Shown here: one piece after another, positions 63,174 through 64,000 of the stretch
Numbering within the stretch: position 1 is the stretch's first letter
Layout of the letters: the number at the start of each line of letters is the position of its first letter
Source of the DNA: Pseudoxanthomonas sacheonensis
GTDB lineage: Bacteria; Pseudomonadota; Gammaproteobacteria; Xanthomonadales; Xanthomonadaceae
DNA length: 64,000 nucleotides
NCBI RefSeq assembly: GCF_010093305.1
Contig: NZ_PDWS01000004.1
Coordinates: 62,001 to 126,000 of the forward strand
Direction of reading: 5' to 3'
The notes under the pieces: generated by a model
Seen by the model: only the letters and a program-made list of their open reading frames with translations
The model's database searches: none
What the model was told of the DNA's origin: nothing
Program-made: the position numbers and the translations under genes

Positions 63174-64000
63174 CTAGCCAGCGTGAGTGTTCACGGCCTG
63201 GCCCCGATCGGGAAGCAGGTTGAAGGTCGTGGAGCTATAGGGGTGGAACTCCGGCAGAATGCTCACGATCTTCCCATTCTCGAAGAAGTGATGTGCGACA
63301 CCAGGGAACATCCGCGGATCGACAGGATGCAATGCCCGCGGGTTGTGAAACATCGAGAGTCCTTCTGCCCAACTCTCGTGCGCTTCGCCTGGGGCGATCT
63401 CGATGCAGAATGGTTCTGGAAATGCCGCGTTGTCGTCATGCTTGTGCTTGTACCCGATGCGCAGCATACGCTGATCAGCGTGGCCGAAGCCGGCGAGGCG
63501 ACCCATGCGGTTGAACTTTGACATTGTGCCGGTTGCGGAAAAGAGCACGGCACTGATGTTTTCCGCATCCGGCTGGAAGAAGAAACCGGAAGGAATCTTC
63601 TTTCCTTCGTACTCATGAACCTCGAACTGCTCGGCAGAAATGATGAGCTGCCCGTTTTCATCCCGCCGGAAATCGTGCGAAAGGCCGTAGAGGTAGTTGA
63701 ACAGCCCGCTCGACGTCCATAGCATCGACTGCTTCTCGTGAAAGTCGGCGATCGCGAAGACCAAGGGATGCCCCTGTACGTCGGGCAGGGTCCAGTATGG
63801 CTTCTTGCGCTTGAGCTTGGACCAGAGCGCACTCCCATATTTGATGGGGATCTTGGTCTGGTTGAGCCGGTGGATTTCCTCCGGAAGCCGCTTGATCGGC
63901 AGGTCCGCGGGACGCAAAGGCGGTTCGCCGCCGGACGAATTGACGGTCACGGCCTCGATGAACACTTTCGCCAACCCATCGGACACCAGGAAGTCGGGTG
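63174..64000 (-). CDS. Unknown protein, C-terminal part (partial at the window edge)
   Basis: At least 275 residues are in the window. The frame enters from the right as PDFLVSDGLAKVFIEAVTVN. This PDF...(D)...IEAV arrangement resembles a PD-(D/E)xK nuclease core, but that is tentative. Later segments include FAIADFHEKQSMLWTSSGL and VHEYEGKKIPSGFFF. No membrane segment. The gene starts beyond 64,000. Confidence 0.65.
   Translation of the reverse strand, partial: PDFLVSDGLAKVFIEAVTVNSSGGEPPLRPADLPIKRLPEEIHRLNQTKIPIKYGSALWSKLKRKKPYWTLPDVQGHPLVFAIADFHEKQSMLWTSSGLFNYLYGLSHDFRRDENGQLIISAEQFEVHEYEGKKIPSGFFFQPDAENISAVLFSATGTMSKFNRMGRLAGFGHADQRMLRIGYKHKHDDNAAFPEPFCIEIAPGEAHESWAEGLSMFHNPRALHPVDPRMFPGVAHHFFENGKIVSILPEFHPYSSTTFNLLPDRGQAVNTHAG

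Overview
The window is GC-rich chromosomal DNA of a gammaproteobacterium. It most resembles the Xanthomonadaceae (Xanthomonas, Lysobacter or Pseudoxanthomonas type). The reasons are the pentose and hemicellulose locus, REP sequences of the GTAGGTCGGGGCTACG type, a ubiA-ridA block beside a tRNA-Arg, and a NasT/NasS-controlled assimilatory nitrate cluster. Genus and species cannot be fixed from the sequence alone.

Positions 1-20,300 hold a plant cell-wall pentose locus. An ABC sugar importer (ATPase fragment and YtfQ-like binding protein) and four enzymes resemble the non-phosphorylating (Weimberg-type) L-arabinose pathway: a sugar dehydrogenase, an aldonate dehydratase, AraD1, and 2-ketoglutarate semialdehyde dehydrogenase. 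A GbpR-like LysR regulator lies among them. Six exported glycosidases (two GH43, two GH29, one GH39, one GH51) probably release arabinose, xylose and fucose from arabinoxylan or xyloglucan. An acyltransferase is embedded among them.

Positions 20,300-30,300 hold gene relics, a LysR-controlled operon (SDR, Old Yellow Enzyme, pirin, isochorismatase-like hydrolase), a MipA/OmpV outer-membrane gene facing a TetR regulator with two clear palindromic operators, tRNA-Arg(CCG), ubiA, and a secreted RidA-like protein.

Positions 30,400-42,900 hold nitrate assimilation: a truncated cysG, nasT, nasS, a threefold 277-bp tandem repeat, a leader RNA with two ANTAR-type hairpins and an intrinsic terminator, a nitrate transporter, nirB, a nirD fused to an acetyltransferase, nasA, and a separate SUMT gene (cobA). 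REP and MITE-like repeats sit exactly at several stop codons. One of them coincides with the truncation of cysG.

From about 43,534 the sequence switches to lower-GC DNA inside the 5' end of comF. This is a Tn7-like transposon with TnsA, TnsB, TnsC and TniQ at 53.5-58.8 kb. Its cargo includes a NADAR-domain protein, an HTH regulator, and a tightly packed five-gene operon at 44.7-51.8 kb: SIS-HAD fusion, phosphoribosyltransferase-like protein, P-loop ATPase, an unrecognised protein with a GAGFDPR motif, and a PfkB-family kinase. I do not recognise this set as a named system. It is the best candidate here for an undescribed nucleotide- or sugar-centred conflict or defence system.

Positions 59-64 kb are accessory DNA: unknown genes, fragments of an SDR and a histidine kinase, an IS3-type transposase, a YegP-like protein, and a truncated unknown protein at the window edge. 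The right end of the Tn7-like element was not located.
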